DNA of 64,000 bases. It comes from Roseovarius arcticus (GTDB lineage Bacteria; Pseudomonadota; Alphaproteobacteria; Rhodobacterales; Rhodobacteraceae). The stretch lies in assembly GCF_006125015.1 (NCBI RefSeq), contig NZ_SZZN01000001.1:2108001-2172000 (forward strand), written 5' to 3'. The notes below the pieces were generated by a model. It was not told where the DNA came from, made no database searches, and saw only the letters and a program-made list of their open reading frames with translations. Shown in pieces: positions 55,576 to 64,000 of the stretch (within the stretch, counting starts at the first letter, position 1; the number at the start of each line of letters is the position of its first letter). Position numbers and translations under genes: made by a program.

Positions 55576-57474
55576 TCATGTCTCCTGTGTCAGGGTGCGG
55601 TAAATGTCTGGCAGCACGCGGGTCAGACGCTCGGGCCGGGGCAGAAGATGAAACCCGCCGCGCCCAAAGATGCGCGCGAACCAGTCTTGTCCGTCCTCGT
55701 CGATGATGATCCCGTGCAGAGTCTGGCCAGCGCGGCGCGCCTCCGCGACGGCCATATGGCTATCCTCGATGCCATGCTGCCCCTCGTAATGGTCCAGATC
55801 ATTGGGCTTGCCATCGGTCAGCACGATCAGCAATTTTCGTGCGGCGGGCTGCGCGGCAAGTTGCGCGCTGACGTGGCGGATTGCAGCGCCCAGCCGGGTA
55901 TAATGGCCGGGTTTTAGCGCGCAGATATTGTCGATGATCGCGCCGCTCATCTTCTCGTCAAACGCCTTGCAACGCGTCACAAAGACCCTGTCCCGGCGGA
56001 GAGACGAAAACCCCCAGATACCCAGACGGTCACCTGCCGCATCAATCCCACCCGCAAGGGCCGCCAGCGCATCGCGCGCCACGTCAATAACGCAGGTATC
56101 GCCCACGGCGGATTCGGTAGAACGCGATGTGTCGATCAAAAAGGCCACCGCCAGATCCCGCTGAGTTTGGCGCGCAGATTGAAAAACGCGGTCGTCGCAG
56201 CGCCCCGTCGCACGCAGCTCAATCTGGGTCGCGATCGCTGCGTCAAGATCCAGCTCGTCCCCATCAATCTGGCGGGGCTGCACAATGCGCCGGGGGCGCA
56301 ATGCCTCAAACTGGCGCCGCACCTCTGTTATGCGCTTGGCATTCGGAACAAAGGCGCGTTCCGGATCAGGCTCGGCCTCAGCCTCCAACACGCGGCAATG
56401 ATCGACCATGTAACTGCGCGAGCGGTGGTTCCACTCAGGATAGGTATGCTCGGCGGACAGGCGTTCATGGTCGGCGTCCGCGGGGGACAGATCCAGATGC
56501 AGGCGCAGACGTGTCGCGGCGCGCCGATCGTTTTTCGACAGGGTGATGTCGTCCTGATCCTCTGCCGCCTTCTGGGCGTTCTCATCGTCATCATCATGGA
56601 TCGAACGATTGAGGTTCATCGATTCCACCCATGACAGGATCGACTCGAACCTGTGCAGAATAAAGCTGTCCTTACGGTTGGCCTCATCGCGGGACTGGCG
56701 CGCGCCCATCTTGCGGGTGGTCGTAGCGACAGCTTGGGGCGCGTTAGCCGCGTCGTCCTGCGGATCATCGGGCGCGCTGCCACTGCCTGCGCGGCCAAAG
56801 TCCAGCCACATTGGCACCGGCGCGAATGGCATGTACCGCTGCGATGAGGCAGTGCTGTCTATCTGGTGCGCGGTGCCGCCCGCCAGCCCGTCGCGCAGGG
56901 CACGCTCAACTGCTAGTTCGGGCGCGGGCAGGCGAACATTCGGGCGCGCTGCGAGGGTATGGGCGGCCATCGCGGCATAGCTGTCGCGCAAACCGGGACA
57001 GGCCGCAAAGGCACGTGCGCCCGCCGATAGGTTTGCACGGATAGCGGCAAGGTCGCGCTGAACACCTGGCTCGCCGCACGTCTCAAGAGCGGCTGGGTCG
57101 CATAGTGCTGCCAGAGCGACCTGCCAGAAATACGCAGCCCGGTTCAGGGCGCAAGAGGGAAAGACGTCGATCATTGGCGGCAGGCGCAACCGCTCCCCGT
57201 CAAAGCTGGGCAAATAGACCTTATCCCGCTCGGTCGCCAGCTTGCGAATATGCGGTCTGCGATGGCGGGCAACCACGGCGGGCGCCTCAGAAAGCTCGGC
57301 GCCCGCCGTGCCGCCCAATGCGCGAAACATCATCGCCAGGCTGGGGCGCACGTCCGCGAGCGTGGCGGCCTCATCCGGATATGAAGTTTGCGCGCCGATC
57401 CCGACCGCATAGTCGTGCCAGATGTTGCCGACGGCCTCTTCGGGGTCCATCAGGTCGAGGGGGCGCAGTGCCAT
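55576..57474 (-). CDS. norD: nitric oxide reductase activation protein NorD
   Basis: A 632-residue cytoplasmic protein with a C-terminal von Willebrand A domain; the MIDAS motif is FLIDTSRSTES, and LIVLTDGKPND is the distal Asp block. With the AAA+ protein NorQ it inserts the iron into the NorB active site. The N-terminal two thirds carry NorD-type helical sequence. ATG 57474 is 4 nt behind norQ. Confidence 0.94.
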   Translation of the reverse strand: MALRPLDLMDPEEAVGNIWHDYAVGIGAQTSYPDEAATLADVRPSLAMMFRALGGTAGAELSEAPAVVARHRRPHIRKLATERDKVYLPSFDGERLRLPPMIDVFPSCALNRAAYFWQVALAALCDPAALETCGEPGVQRDLAAIRANLSAGARAFAACPGLRDSYAAMAAHTLAARPNVRLPAPELAVERALRDGLAGGTAHQIDSTASSQRYMPFAPVPMWLDFGRAGSGSAPDDPQDDAANAPQAVATTTRKMGARQSRDEANRKDSFILHRFESILSWVESMNLNRSIHDDDDENAQKAAEDQDDITLSKNDRRAATRLRLHLDLSPADADHERLSAEHTYPEWNHRSRSYMVDHCRVLEAEAEPDPERAFVPNAKRITEVRRQFEALRPRRIVQPRQIDGDELDLDAAIATQIELRATGRCDDRVFQSARQTQRDLAVAFLIDTSRSTESAVGDTCVIDVARDALAALAGGIDAAGDRLGIWGFSSLRRDRVFVTRCKAFDEKMSGAIIDNICALKPGHYTRLGAAIRHVSAQLAAQPAARKLLIVLTDGKPNDLDHYEGQHGIEDSHMAVAEARRAGQTLHGIIIDEDGQDWFARIFGRGGFHLLPRPERLTRVLPDIYRTLTQET

Positions 57475-57478
57475 GACG

Positions 57479-58279
57479 TTAGCCGTAGATCGTCGTGACC
57501 AGATCGCGCAGGGCGATCTGGACGTCGACATCATCGGTCAGCGGCTCAATCACTGCGGCCTCCAGCGCCCGATCCACGCCCATGCCGCCGGCGATCAGCG
57601 TGGCGGCATAGATCAGCAGCCGGGTCGATACGCCCTCCTCCAGATCCATACCAGACAAGTTGCGGATATGGCCGCCCAAGCGCACGAGGGGGGCAACACG
57701 GCCCGCCTCAAGCCCGCTTTCTTGCGCAACCACGGCAATTTCCGTCTCGGGATCGGGAAAATCGAAGGTGACTGCCAGAAACCGTTGCCGGGTCGATGGC
57801 TTCATCCGTTTCAGCACGTTTTGATAGCCCGGATTATAGCTGGCGATCAGCATGAAACCGGGGGGCGCAATCAGCTCTTCGCCAGTACGGTCGATCATCA
57901 GGGTGCGGCGGGTGTCGGTCAGAGGGTGAAGCACCACGATAACGTCCTTGCGGGCCTCGACGACCTCATCAAGATAGCAAATGGCCCCCTCACGCACCGC
58001 GCGGGTCAGCGGGCCGTCAACCCATTCCGTCTCGCCCCCGCGCAGCAGGTAGCGCCCGATCAGGTCAGCGGCTGACAGATCGTCATGGCAGGCCACGGTA
58101 TACAGCTTTCGGCCGGACCGCGCGGCCATATGCTCGACAAAGCGGGTTTTGCCGCAGCCTGTTGGCCCCTTCAGCAGCAGCGGCAATGTTTTTTCATGTG
58201 CGGCATCGAATAGCGCGCACTCATTGCCCGTCGCGGCATAGTAAGGAATGCGTGGCATGTGGTGGCTGTGGGAATTCAT
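57479..58279 (-). CDS. norQ: AAA+ ATPase NorQ
   Basis: A 266-residue MoxR-type ATPase. Walker A GPTGCGKTRFVEH, Walker B ICYLDEVVEA, sensor LIASYNPGYQ and the RQRF arginine segment are present. It partners NorD in activating NO reductase. ATG 58279 has GGGAG 7 nt upstream, within the end of norB; an ATG 6 nt earlier overlaps the norB stop. Confidence 0.95.
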   Translation of the reverse strand: MNSHSHHMPRIPYYAATGNECALFDAAHEKTLPLLLKGPTGCGKTRFVEHMAARSGRKLYTVACHDDLSAADLIGRYLLRGGETEWVDGPLTRAVREGAICYLDEVVEARKDVIVVLHPLTDTRRTLMIDRTGEELIAPPGFMLIASYNPGYQNVLKRMKPSTRQRFLAVTFDFPDPETEIAVVAQESGLEAGRVAPLVRLGGHIRNLSGMDLEEGVSTRLLIYAATLIAGGMGVDRALEAAVIEPLTDDVDVQIALRDLVTTIYG

Positions 58280-58281
58280 TT

Positions 58282-59652
58282 TCATTCTCCCGGAACCGGG
58301 TCAGATTTAGCAGGGGCCGGATTGGCGGCGCCCGGCGCGACCACCTCGCGGCGGCGCACCACCAACACGGAGTAAATGAACAAAAGCGCGCCCAGCACCA
58401 CGGCGATACCGGCCGTGAACCGCATGACGTAGAACAAGGTCAGGCCGTCCTGCACTTCCATGTAATAGTAGCCCAGCACCCGCTGCATGTGCGTCTGGAT
58501 CACGCCCGCGAATGTCAGGGTAAAGGTCATGAACGCCATGCCCCCCGTCATCAACCAGAAGGATCCCATGTTCAGCACTTGGTTATAGGGCTCGCGGCCC
58601 CGCAGCAGTGGCATCGCATAGGTTATGATCGCTAGGTTCATCGCCACATAGGCGCCGTAGAAGGCAAGGTGGCCATGCGCCGCCGTGATCTGCGTGCCGT
58701 GGCTGTAGAAGTTCACGCCGTGCATGTTATGCAGCACGCCCCACACGCCTGCGCCAAAGAACGCAACGGTGGCAGAGCCCAGCGACCATAGCAGCGCCGC
58801 CTTGTTGGGATGGTTGCGCCGCCCCTTCCAGACCATGACGAACGCAAAGGACATCATCAAAAAGAACGGCACGATTTCGAGCGTGCCAAAGATTGTCCCG
58901 ATCCATTGCCAATAGCCCGGCAGGCCGATCCAGTAAAAATGGTGCCCGGTGCCAAGGATGCCTGTAAAGAGCGCGGTCGCGACGATGACATAGAGCCATT
59001 TCTCGATCACTTCGCGGTCAACCCCCGTCAACTTGAGCAGCAGGAAGGCGAGGATCGCAGCCATCACCAGCTCCCACGTTGCCTCGACCCACAGGTGGAC
59101 GACAAACCACCAGTACATCTTGTCCAAGCTCAGGTTTTCGGGGTTGATAAAGGCAAACACCCATAGCAGCGACAACAGCCACAGGCCCATCAGCAGAACG
59201 CCGGTTACGGCAGTCTTGCGCCCCGCCAGGACTGTCATCGAGATATTGAAAAGGAATATCAACGCGGCGACGAGGATGCCGAACTTGACCCACAGGGGTT
59301 GCTCCAGAAACTCGCGCCCGCCGTGGATGCCCATCAGATAGCTGCCCACGGCCCCCAGCGTGCCGATCATCATCAACGCCAGTTGGATATAGGCCAGCTT
59401 GACCGACCAAATCTCGCGCTCGGATTCTTCGGGCACCATAAAGTAGGCGGCACCGAAAAAGCCCAGCAGCAGCCAGACGATGAGCGCGTTGGTGTGGATC
59501 ATGCGAATGATGTGAAAAGGAAATGTCTCGGCCAGAAAATTCGGCTGGACGTAGATCCACCCAATCGTCAGTCCGCCCAAAACCTGCACAGCAAAGAGCG
59601 CCATAGCGCAGACGAAGTAAGCATACGCGACCTGTTGTGATTGATATTTCAT
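58282..59652 (-). CDS. norB: nitric oxide reductase subunit B (cytochrome b)
   Basis: Catalytic subunit of cNOR, reducing 2 NO to N2O in the inner membrane. 456 residues, 12 membrane segments. Haem and FeB ligands are His in IRMIHTNALIVW, HLWVEATWE with the conserved Glu, GTGHHFYWIG and the TAAHGHLAFYGAYV block. Short-chain NorB (no fused cytochrome) that pairs with NorC encoded 12 nt upstream. Confidence 0.97.
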   Translation of the reverse strand: MKYQSQQVAYAYFVCAMALFAVQVLGGLTIGWIYVQPNFLAETFPFHIIRMIHTNALIVWLLLGFFGAAYFMVPEESEREIWSVKLAYIQLALMMIGTLGAVGSYLMGIHGGREFLEQPLWVKFGILVAALIFLFNISMTVLAGRKTAVTGVLLMGLWLLSLLWVFAFINPENLSLDKMYWWFVVHLWVEATWELVMAAILAFLLLKLTGVDREVIEKWLYVIVATALFTGILGTGHHFYWIGLPGYWQWIGTIFGTLEIVPFFLMMSFAFVMVWKGRRNHPNKAALLWSLGSATVAFFGAGVWGVLHNMHGVNFYSHGTQITAAHGHLAFYGAYVAMNLAIITYAMPLLRGREPYNQVLNMGSFWLMTGGMAFMTFTLTFAGVIQTHMQRVLGYYYMEVQDGLTLFYVMRFTAGIAVVLGALLFIYSVLVVRRREVVAPGAANPAPAKSDPVPGE

Positions 59653-59664
59653 GTCTTTGATCCC

Positions 59665-60117
59665 TTAACCTGCGTCATTGGGCGGCCAGCCCTGCGTGTC
59701 GGTTTGGTCGGCCCAGCGCAGAAATTCTGCCAGCCCGCGCTTGTCCTCTTCGGTCAGCTTAAAATATGGCATCTGGCGGCGGCCTTCGATGCCGCTGGGC
59801 TGTGCCTCGATCCAGCCGTCCATCATCTCGAACGCGCCTTCGGGATCGTCCTGCACGCCCCAGCGGGTCATGACGTTGCCCAGTTCGGGTGCAAAATAGG
59901 CCCCCTCCCCGTGCAGCGTATGGCAGTTGATGCAGCTGTTACGCTCCCACACGCGCTTGCCGTGCGCGACCTCTTCGGTCAGCGGCATGCCGGCCGTCGA
60001 TGTGGACACCACATAGCGGTGGCTTTGTACGGTTAGCGCAAGGAATACGACGACGAAGAAAATCGACCCGCCGTAGAAGATATTGCGCGCCCGCGACTTG
60101 GTCAGGAACTCGGCCAT
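59665..60117 (-). CDS. norC: nitric oxide reductase subunit C (cytochrome c)
   Basis: A 150-residue membrane-anchored cytochrome c that passes electrons to NorB. One N-terminal membrane segment (IFYGGSIFFVVVFLALTV), one haem c motif NSCINCHTLHGEGAYF, and a Met ligand in the RRQMPYFKL segment. First gene of the norCBQD operon; an exact NnrR box lies 64 nt upstream of its start. Confidence 0.96.
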   Translation of the reverse strand: MAEFLTKSRARNIFYGGSIFFVVVFLALTVQSHRYVVSTSTAGMPLTEEVAHGKRVWERNSCINCHTLHGEGAYFAPELGNVMTRWGVQDDPEGAFEMMDGWIEAQPSGIEGRRQMPYFKLTEEDKRGLAEFLRWADQTDTQGWPPNDAG

Positions 60118-60180
60118 GCCGGGGCCTCCATTGATTGGTTGCAGTCCCGTTCAAGCTAACGGGGCGCGGATCAACGAAGA

Positions 60181-60194
60181 TTGCGCAAACGCAA
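60181..60194. promoter_or_regulatory. NnrR/FNR-type box upstream of norC
   Basis: TTGCGCAAACGCAA is a perfect 5-bp-arm palindrome TTGCG-N4-CGCAA, the NnrR consensus described for rhodobacterial nor and nir promoters. It lies 64 nt before the norC start. Confidence 0.85.
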
Positions 60195-60279
60195 AGTTCA
60201 GCCCGATTTGACGATCAGGTTATGGGTGATTTTTTAGAAAGACCGACTGCTGAGGCGGCATCACAAACGCGCGGCAAAG

Positions 60280-60981
60280 CTATCGCTGCGCAGTGGTCTC
60301 TGCCATGACGATCAGTTGGTCAGGCTGGCTAACAACAATCCGCTTGCGGCGGCTTTCGACAATACCGCGCTTTTCCCAAGCGCTCAGCAACCGGCTGACA
60401 GTATGCAGTGTCGTGCCGGTAATTTCCGACAGGTCCTGCCGCGTGATCGGGAAATCAACCTCGATCCCACTGTCAGTCTTGCGACCTGTCTGTTTGATCA
60501 GGCGCACCAAAGCATTCGCGATGCGCTGCTCGACCTGCTGGGTCGCCATTTCCACGACACGGTCATGCAGCTCGTTCAGCCGTCTGCCGACCATTTGCTG
60601 GTTTGCGGTGGAAAATCCGGTATAGCGCTGCTCGAACTCGGACCACAGACGCATGGGCCACGCCAGCGCAATAGTCTCGGACGCGCAGACTGCGCTGGCG
60701 GGATAGTGTGTGTGCCCCAATGCCTTGGCGATGCCAAACAACTGGCCGGCAGGAATGTGCATCATTGTCACATGATCGCCGTCAGGCGTCATGCGCACGA
60801 CGCGAATATAGCCATCAAGCAGCAGAAAAAACCGGTCTGCGGGCGCGCTTTGCTCAAATACTGCTTCGCCCGCAACGTAGCGGTGCGAAGTGGCCTGATC
60901 CAGAATCTCGCGGATCTCCCCTTTCGTCAGCGCCGAAAAGGGCGCGAGGTGGGTCAACAGGCTCTCGTCAAGTTTGCGCAA
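60280..60981 (-). CDS. nnrR: Crp/Fnr family NO-responsive regulator
   Basis: About 233 residues: N-terminal cyclic-nucleotide-like sensor (ASHRYVAGEAVFEQSAPADRFFLLLDGYIRVVR), a long dimer helix and a C-terminal helix-turn-helix (ITRQDLSEITGTTLHTVSRLLSAWEKRGIV). No FNR cluster Cys, so it is of the Nnr/DNR type, which senses NO. Start uncertain: TTG 60981 fits the family N-terminus, while GTG 61053 would add 24 residues. Located between norC and the divergent pseudoazurin gene, with its predicted boxes at both promoters. Confidence 0.9.
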   Translation of the reverse strand: MRKLDESLLTHLAPFSALTKGEIREILDQATSHRYVAGEAVFEQSAPADRFFLLLDGYIRVVRMTPDGDHVTMMHIPAGQLFGIAKALGHTHYPASAVCASETIALAWPMRLWSEFEQRYTGFSTANQQMVGRRLNELHDRVVEMATQQVEQRIANALVRLIKQTGRKTDSGIEVDFPITRQDLSEITGTTLHTVSRLLSAWEKRGIVESRRKRIVVSQPDQLIVMAETTAQR

Positions 60982-61089
60982 TTTGTGTTCGCTCCGGCCG
61001 GTGTCGCCCGTTTTTGTCGTAACGCGCTGAAATACTGCTCTGTTCCATAACACCCCTTCTACTGATGCGCACCCTCGCTCGTTGAAAGC

Positions 61090-61103
61090 TTGCGATGGCG
61101 CAA
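61090..61103. promoter_or_regulatory. NnrR/FNR-type box in the nnrR-pseudoazurin intergenic region
   Basis: TTGCGATGGCGCAA, a perfect TTGCG-N4-CGCAA box, 64 nt before the pseudoazurin start. It may also govern nnrR (autoregulation) and the downstream nirK. Confidence 0.85.
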
Positions 61104-61166
61104 CGTAGCGCGGCCACTTGGGCGATTAGATGCGCACAAGACAAATTGAAATCGAAAGGAAACGCA

Positions 61167-61595
61167 ATGTTTTTCAAAGTAAGTTCAGCCGTAGCCGTAG
61201 CTCTTTTGACGTCAGGTGCGGCATATGCCGAAACCGTCGAAGTTCACATGCTGAACAAGGGCGAGGCTGGCATGATGGTTTTCGAGCCAGGCTTTATCCA
61301 GATCGCGCCCGGCGACACCGTCAAATTCATCGCCGAGGACAAGGGGCATAACGCCGAAAGCATTGACGGAATGATGCCCGAAGGCGCCGAGGCGTTCAAA
61401 GGCAAGATTAATGAAGAGATCGAAGTGACGCTGGACGCACCGGGATACTACGGCGTCAAATGCGCTCCGCACTTTGCCATGGGCATGGTTATGACCATCG
61501 CGGTCGGCGATCAGGACGTGCCTGCCGAATTTCTGGAAGGACGCCTGCCCAAAAACGCCAAGAAGCGTTTTGAAGAAGAGCTTGCCAGCAAATAG
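61167..61595 (+). CDS. pseudoazurin (blue copper electron carrier)
   Basis: A 142-residue periplasmic cupredoxin. Signal peptide ending AAYA, mature protein of about 123 residues. Copper ligands are His in DKGHNAES, and Cys, His and Met in GVKCAPHFAMGM, in the usual type 1 order. It donates electrons to NirK and possibly NosZ. ATG 61167 has AAAGGA upstream; the upstream frame crosses the NnrR box. It precedes nirK by 72 nt. Confidence 0.95.
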   Translation: MFFKVSSAVAVALLTSGAAYAETVEVHMLNKGEAGMMVFEPGFIQIAPGDTVKFIAEDKGHNAESIDGMMPEGAEAFKGKINEEIEVTLDAPGYYGVKCAPHFAMGMVMTIAVGDQDVPAEFLEGRLPKNAKKRFEEELASK

Positions 61596-61667
61596 AGCGC
61601 AGCACCTTTTGACTTGATTGGTGCAGGCGGCCAACGGCCGCCGCACCGCACACCTGAGGAGTTCGAC

Positions 61668-62888
61668 ATGACACATTCGGCCGACGACAAACTGCAATCA
61701 CCGGGGCGCCGCAATATGCTTCGCGGCACTGCCCTTGCGGGCGCCGCCGCCCTGACGGGCACCATGGCGACTGCTGGCATGGTTGCCCGTGCTGCCACGC
61801 CCCCGCCGCGGATGACCATACCAGACCCCAAAGTCATCCGCGTGCAGCAACAGCAGATAGACCGTGCGGAGCCTGCAGATCTGTCGGGCGTAGAGCGCGT
61901 CCAGCAAAAGATGGTTCGCCCACCTTTCGCGCCTCAGCATGAACAGGTGGCCACAGGCGCGCCCAAGATCGTCGAGGTCGAACTCGTCGTAGACGAGCGC
62001 CTGATGGTGGTCGACGAGGATACAGGCGCATCGATCTGGGCGATGACCTATAACGGCTCGGTTCCCGGACCGCTGATCATCGTGCATCAGAACGACTATA
62101 TCGAATTGACCCTCAAAAGCCGTGGCCGCAATACCTTGGAGCATAACATCGACTTTCACGCCTCCACTGGCGCGCTGGGTGGCGGTGCGCTGACCCATAT
62201 CTATCCGGGCGAGGAAACCGTGCTGCGCTTCAAGGCGACCAAGCCGGGATGCTTTACCTATCACTGCGCCCCCGGCGGTGCGATGATCCCATATCACGTC
62301 TGCCACGGCATGAACGGCGCCGTCATGGTGCTGCCCCGCGACGGGCTAAAGGACAAGGACGGCAACGCCCTGCCCTATGACGATATCGCCTATATCGGCG
62401 AGCAGGACTACTACCTGCCCAAGAATGCCGACGGTACGTTCAAGACTTACGCCAACGCCGGCGACGACTATGCAGAATCGCTTGAGGCGATGCGCACGCT
62501 GATCCCGACGCATTCGGTGTTCAACGGCGCCGTTGGTGCGCTGACCGGAACCAGAGCGTTGCGCTCAGCCGTGGGTAAAACGGTCCTGATGATCCACAAT
62601 CAGTCAAATCGCGACAGCCGCCCACACCTGATCGGCGGTCACGGTGATTACGTCTGGGAGACAGGCTTTGCCGAGCCGCCGCTGACTGGCGTCGAGACAT
62701 GGTTTGTGCGCGGCGGTACCGCGATGGCGGCGATGTACAAGTTCGAGCAGCCCGGCGTTTATGCCTACGTCAACCACAACCTGATCGAAGCATCGATCCT
62801 GGGCGCGACCGCGCATTTTGTGGTGGATGGCGAATGGAACAATGACCTGATGGAACAGGTCGTCGCGCCGCGCACGTTTGAGGTTTGA
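61668..62888 (+). CDS. nirK: copper-containing nitrite reductase
   Basis: Reduces nitrite to NO in the periplasm. 406 residues: a Tat-like signal ([18 protein letters not shown]), then two cupredoxin domains. The first has HNIDFHAST (type 2 and type 1 His) and [23 protein letters not shown] with the type 1 Cys, His and Met; the catalytic Asp and His are in these blocks. The C-terminal domain ends with [11 protein letters not shown], holding the third type 2 His. ATG 61668 follows GAGGAG. Likely co-transcribed with the pseudoazurin gene. Confidence 0.97.
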   Translation: MTHSADDKLQSPGRRNMLRGTALAGAAALTGTMATAGMVARAATPPPRMTIPDPKVIRVQQQQIDRAEPADLSGVERVQQKMVRPPFAPQHEQVATGAPKIVEVELVVDERLMVVDEDTGASIWAMTYNGSVPGPLIIVHQNDYIELTLKSRGRNTLEHNIDFHASTGALGGGALTHIYPGEETVLRFKATKPGCFTYHCAPGGAMIPYHVCHGMNGAVMVLPRDGLKDKDGNALPYDDIAYIGEQDYYLPKNADGTFKTYANAGDDYAESLEAMRTLIPTHSVFNGAVGALTGTRALRSAVGKTVLMIHNQSNRDSRPHLIGGHGDYVWETGFAEPPLTGVETWFVRGGTAMAAMYKFEQPGVYAYVNHNLIEASILGATAHFVVDGEWNNDLMEQVVAPRTFEV

Positions 62889-62912
62889 CGCCATAGGACC
62901 GGAGAACCTGCC

Positions 62913-63641
62913 ATGAAACGTCAATTCAAGTTCGCTATCGGGGCAATAGGATTGGCAGCCATGACAGGCATCGCAATAACAGGGGCCGCGTGGATAACAC
63001 GCGGCCCCGGTGCGTCCCTTTTGCCGGACATGGCGGGGCCGATCGCCTTGGCGGACGGGCGCAGCGTCTGGGTGCAACACTTTGAGGTCACGGTGGCCGA
63101 TTGGAACGTTTGCTATGATGCGGGCGGTTGCGCGCTGTGGATGGTGGTGCGCCCCGATCAGCAAGTAGCGACCACGCCGGCCACCGGGATCAGCTATCCT
63201 GATGCGCGCCAGTATGTCGATTGGATCAACGACGCGACTGGTGGCGCGTTCCGCCTGCCCACCGTCGCAGAATGGGTGCAAATCGCGGCAAGCGTCATGC
63301 CGGAGGAGCCTGAGCCGCTCTTTACTGATCCATCGCTCAGCTGGGCATCGGCCTATCTGATCGAGGCAGATATCCCCCGCGCGCTAAAGCCATCAGGCAG
63401 CTTTTCGACGACCGCCGCAGGCGTCGCAGATCTGGACGGATCGGTCTGGGAATGGACGCAGGACTGTTACTCAGGTACCGAGGATTCCGCGCCCGGCGAC
63501 CGCTGTCCGGCGTTCTATGTCGCCGGTTTGCATATTGCAGCCATGTCATTTCTTGAGCGTGATCCAGCGCGCGGCGGTTGCGCCGTCGGTGTGCCGCCCG
63601 CGCATCTGGGCCTCAGGCTGTTTTCCGACAATCCAAACTAA
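62913..63641 (+). CDS. nirV: NirV-type formylglycine-generating-enzyme family protein
   Basis: A 242-residue protein with an N-terminal membrane anchor or signal (FAIGAIGLAAMTGIAITGAAWI) and a SUMF1/FGE-like domain: EVTVADWNVCYDAGGC, FRLPTVAEWVQIA, GSVWEWTQDC, with Cys pairs likely forming disulfides. NirV commonly follows nirK; it is needed in some strains but its biochemical role is not clear. 24 nt behind nirK, same transcript. Confidence 0.92.
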   Translation: MKRQFKFAIGAIGLAAMTGIAITGAAWITRGPGASLLPDMAGPIALADGRSVWVQHFEVTVADWNVCYDAGGCALWMVVRPDQQVATTPATGISYPDARQYVDWINDATGGAFRLPTVAEWVQIAASVMPEEPEPLFTDPSLSWASAYLIEADIPRALKPSGSFSTTAAGVADLDGSVWEWTQDCYSGTEDSAPGDRCPAFYVAGLHIAAMSFLERDPARGGCAVGVPPAHLGLRLFSDNPN

Positions 63642-63668
63642 GCGGGCGGCGAGACAACGAGTACATCG

Positions 63669-64000
63669 TCACCCCTTCGCCGGTTTCGTCTGCGAAAGGA
63701 GGGGTCCATAGAGCACGGCAAACCCGCCGAACGCTGCGATCCAGCAGATTGCTGCCAGTTCTAGAAATGGCAGATCCGGCCATAGCCCGCCCGCCAGCCG
63801 CGCTGCAACTGACGCAATGACCAAGACATAGAGCGCCACCGTCCCTGGCCCCGCATGCAATTTCTGCCCCGAATGCCCCAGTGTCGCCCGCGTCGCCACC
63901 GCCAGTGTCATCAGCCCGATCGCCCCAGCCATCCATAGATGTTGCGCTGCTGCGGGCGCGAGGGCGTCCGGCCAAAGTTCCGCCGCTCCTATCGCCAGCG
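63669..64000 (-). CDS. nnrS: NnrS family protein, 5' end beyond the window
   Basis: Only the last 110 residues are present. The hydrophobic sequence includes AQHLWMAGAIGLMTLAVATRATLGHSG, matching the NnrS signature around a conserved TRA(S/T)LGH motif. NnrS is a haem- and copper-containing membrane protein that lessens NO stress. Convergent with nirV with a 27-nt gap. Frame open to the window edge; start lies past position 64000. Confidence 0.88.
   Translation of the reverse strand, partial: LAIGAAELWPDALAPAAAQHLWMAGAIGLMTLAVATRATLGHSGQKLHAGPGTVALYVLVIASVAARLAGGLWPDLPFLELAAICWIAAFGGFAVLYGPLLSQTKPAKG

Overview
The window is a high-GC, densely packed chromosomal segment that looks like a marine alphaproteobacterium of the Rhodobacteraceae (Roseobacter group). 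The evidence is the short HPr kinase of the alphaproteobacterial type behind a ChvG/ChvI two-component system, a copper nitrite reductase/NorCBQD denitrification cluster with paired TTGCG-N4-CGCAA boxes, a TRAP transporter, and many ATGA-overlapping operons. I saw no rRNA, tRNA, CRISPR array, transposase or phage gene. Both ends cut through a gene.

Layout. 1-10.5 kb is core metabolism and translation: a partial FAD oxidoreductase, the run ispH / DUF3429 / methyltransferase / rnhA / TRIC-like channel, then on the other strand def / degenerate def paralogue / fmt / GlsB-like, followed by a MalY/PatB aminotransferase, cbiB and a lytic transglycosylase. 10.6-19.8 kb holds smc, an acetyltransferase, small hypothetical genes, an N-carbamoyl amino-acid hydrolase, aroA and an acyltransferase. 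19.9-26.4 kb is a signalling block, chvI-chvG-hprK-rapZ-EIIA(Man)-HPr, divergent from pckA. 26.5-31.8 kb has azlCD and the molybdenum cofactor run fdhD-mobA-mobB-moeA, in which MoeA carries an extra N-terminal domain.

31.8-47.5 kb is a catabolic island for hydroxyprolines. It encodes a 4-hydroxyproline epimerase, a D-hydroxyproline dehydrogenase, a dihydrodipicolinate-synthase-like deaminase and a 2-oxoglutarate semialdehyde dehydrogenase, which together take trans-4-hydroxy-L-proline to 2-oxoglutarate. It also has an aconitase-X type cis-3-hydroxyproline dehydratase, a second proline-racemase paralogue with a Ser/Thr active-site pair, and a pyrroline-2-carboxylate reductase, which would take 3-hydroxyprolines to proline. 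Uptake is offered by both a polar amino-acid ABC transporter and a TRAP transporter. A GntR/FCD regulator and several inverted-repeat operator candidates sit among these units.

47.6-51.9 kb is an MCE/Mla-type lipid transport operon. 51.9-55.4 kb holds small genes (PhnA, DoxX, SH3 lipoprotein, rsgA) and a strongly foldable intergenic region. 55.2-64 kb is the denitrification cluster: norC-norB-norQ-norD plus two tiny membrane proteins on one strand; nnrR; then pseudoazurin, nirK and nirV on the other strand; and a partial nnrS at the edge. NirK reduces nitrite to NO, NorCB reduces NO to N2O, pseudoazurin supplies electrons, and NnrR controls the set in response to NO.

The most unusual items are a peptide deformylase paralogue that has lost its metal-ligand Cys and catalytic Glu, the Ser/Thr proline-racemase paralogue next to aconitase X, the fused MoeA, the operator families in the hydroxyproline island, and mutually exclusive RNA hairpins at 52.04-52.13 kb. 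No wholly new multi-gene system stands out.
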